Of a DNA stretch of 64,000 bases, positions 63,565 through 64,000 are shown piece by piece. The translations under genes and the position numbers were made by a program. Under the pieces are notes generated by a model. It worked only from the letters and a program-made list of their open reading frames with translations, had not been told where the DNA came from and ran no database searches. Every line of letters begins with the position of its first letter. The first letter of the stretch is position 1. The stretch covers positions 1,302,001 through 1,366,000 of the forward strand of contig NZ_CP115921.1 in assembly GCF_040412085.2 (NCBI RefSeq), read 5' to 3'. Source of the stretch: Vibrio sp. CB1-14. GTDB lineage: Bacteria; Pseudomonadota; Gammaproteobacteria; Enterobacterales; Vibrionaceae.

Positions 63565-64000
63565 TATTGTTTCTCCCCGGTGTAGATTGGTAGCTTGATC
63601 AGTGCTGGTGGCGCTTGCTTCTTAGCAACGCGTAGACCTTGTTGAACTGCGCCGCGATATTGCTCTGGGAGTGCCTCCCATTCGCGAGTTTGCTGATTCC
63701 ACATGCCGGTTTCTAGACCGTCTGGAGATTGATAAAGAAGCGCTGTGCGACCGATGCGTAAAAAGTCATAAGTGACGACTTCGCCATCGCGCTCGAGGCT
63801 GGCTTTGTAAGATTCGATTGAGCGCGAGAAGCCTTCTTCAATTTGGTAGGCTTCCATTACCTTACGGTATTTCTCTGATGTCGTAACATCAGCACGATCC
63901 ATTAGGCGTTTAAGCTCGGCAACACGTTTGCCACGCTCTTCGATTTGGAAGGGGAGGTCGAGCTCTATGAAGTCTTCGAGTGCTTGCACCATATTCAGCG
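63564..64000 (-). CDS. DUF3450 family protein (5' end outside window)
   Basis: The C-terminal 145 or so residues of a DUF3450 protein. The reading frame is open through the window edge, so the Met at 63992 is internal. The visible part has a helical region with FIELDLPFQIEERGKRVAEL, then a small beta domain with TYDFLRIGRTALLYQSPDG. The whole protein is normally about 250 residues with a signal peptide. It is the first gene of the TonB2-type operon here and coupled to the TtpC-like gene. Function unknown. Confidence 0.85.
   Translation of the reverse strand, partial: LNMVQALEDFIELDLPFQIEERGKRVAELKRLMDRADVTTSEKYRKVMEAYQIEEGFSRSIESYKASLERDGEVVTYDFLRIGRTALLYQSPDGLETGMWNQQTREWEALPEQYRGAVQQGLRVAKKQAPPALIKLPIYTGEKQ

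Overview
The window is chromosomal DNA of a marine Vibrio or a very close relative. The grounds are a TonB2-type cluster with a TtpC-like protein and DUF3450, a DUF2999 protein, a rhombosortase-type GlyGly-CTERM tail, norR/hmp, roxA, yaeQ and a glyT-like tRNA-Gly(TCC), together with moderate GC and compact operons. No phage, transposase or CRISPR array was seen. One small MITE/REP-like element (29742-29862) and one decayed outer-membrane-protein tail (55362-55634) are present.

Left edge (1-2811): the 5' part of an ABC exporter gene, a LysR regulator, and a divergent PACE-family drug-efflux gene.

Beta-glucan (probably laminarin) locus (about 2849-33836): a circularly permuted cytoplasmic GH3 beta-glucosidase and a periplasmic-binding-protein-like gene read left. 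A peptide-type ABC importer (binding protein, two permeases, two ATPases) and a very long GH149-like beta-1,3-glucan phosphorylase read right. A LacI-family regulator faces a LamB-type porin, followed by a MalM-like protein. After a small secreted peptide with a perfect CRP palindrome, a PAS-GGDEF diguanylate cyclase and a yejABEF importer come three extracellular hydrolases: a GH16 lipoprotein, a GH17 lipoprotein and a GH16 with a GlyGly-CTERM tail. The proposed flow is surface cleavage by GH16/GH17, entry through the LamB-like porin, ABC import of oligosaccharides, then phosphorolysis (GH149-like) and hydrolysis (GH3) in the cytoplasm. Nine good copies and one degenerate copy of a palindrome, GWAAGCGCTTWC, lie in front of these units and between lacI and the porin, which indicates one LacI-controlled regulon. 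Three copies sit inside a longer, about 66-bp, conserved composite element.

Middle (33920-48468): an unknown beta-barrel and an unknown lipoprotein, a LysR regulator divergent from a chemotaxis receptor, yjiH-yjiG, an MFS transporter, roxA, DUF2999, and a FadL-like porin followed by a 908-residue fusion of a beta-helix domain to a diheme cytochrome-like domain. A membrane-anchored glutaredoxin follows.

Right part (48608-64000): norR facing hmp with a sigma-54 promoter, yaeQ and a coupled unknown gene, a cold-shock gene, a ThrE-type exporter, tRNA-Gly(TCC) beside the decayed OMP tail, a secreted beta-helix protein with a thrombospondin-3-repeat lipoprotein, a BacNav-type channel with an unusually acidic selectivity filter, and the TonB2-type energy-transduction operon, cut by the window edge.

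All functions are assigned from motifs, domain order, length and context read by eye. No database search was run.
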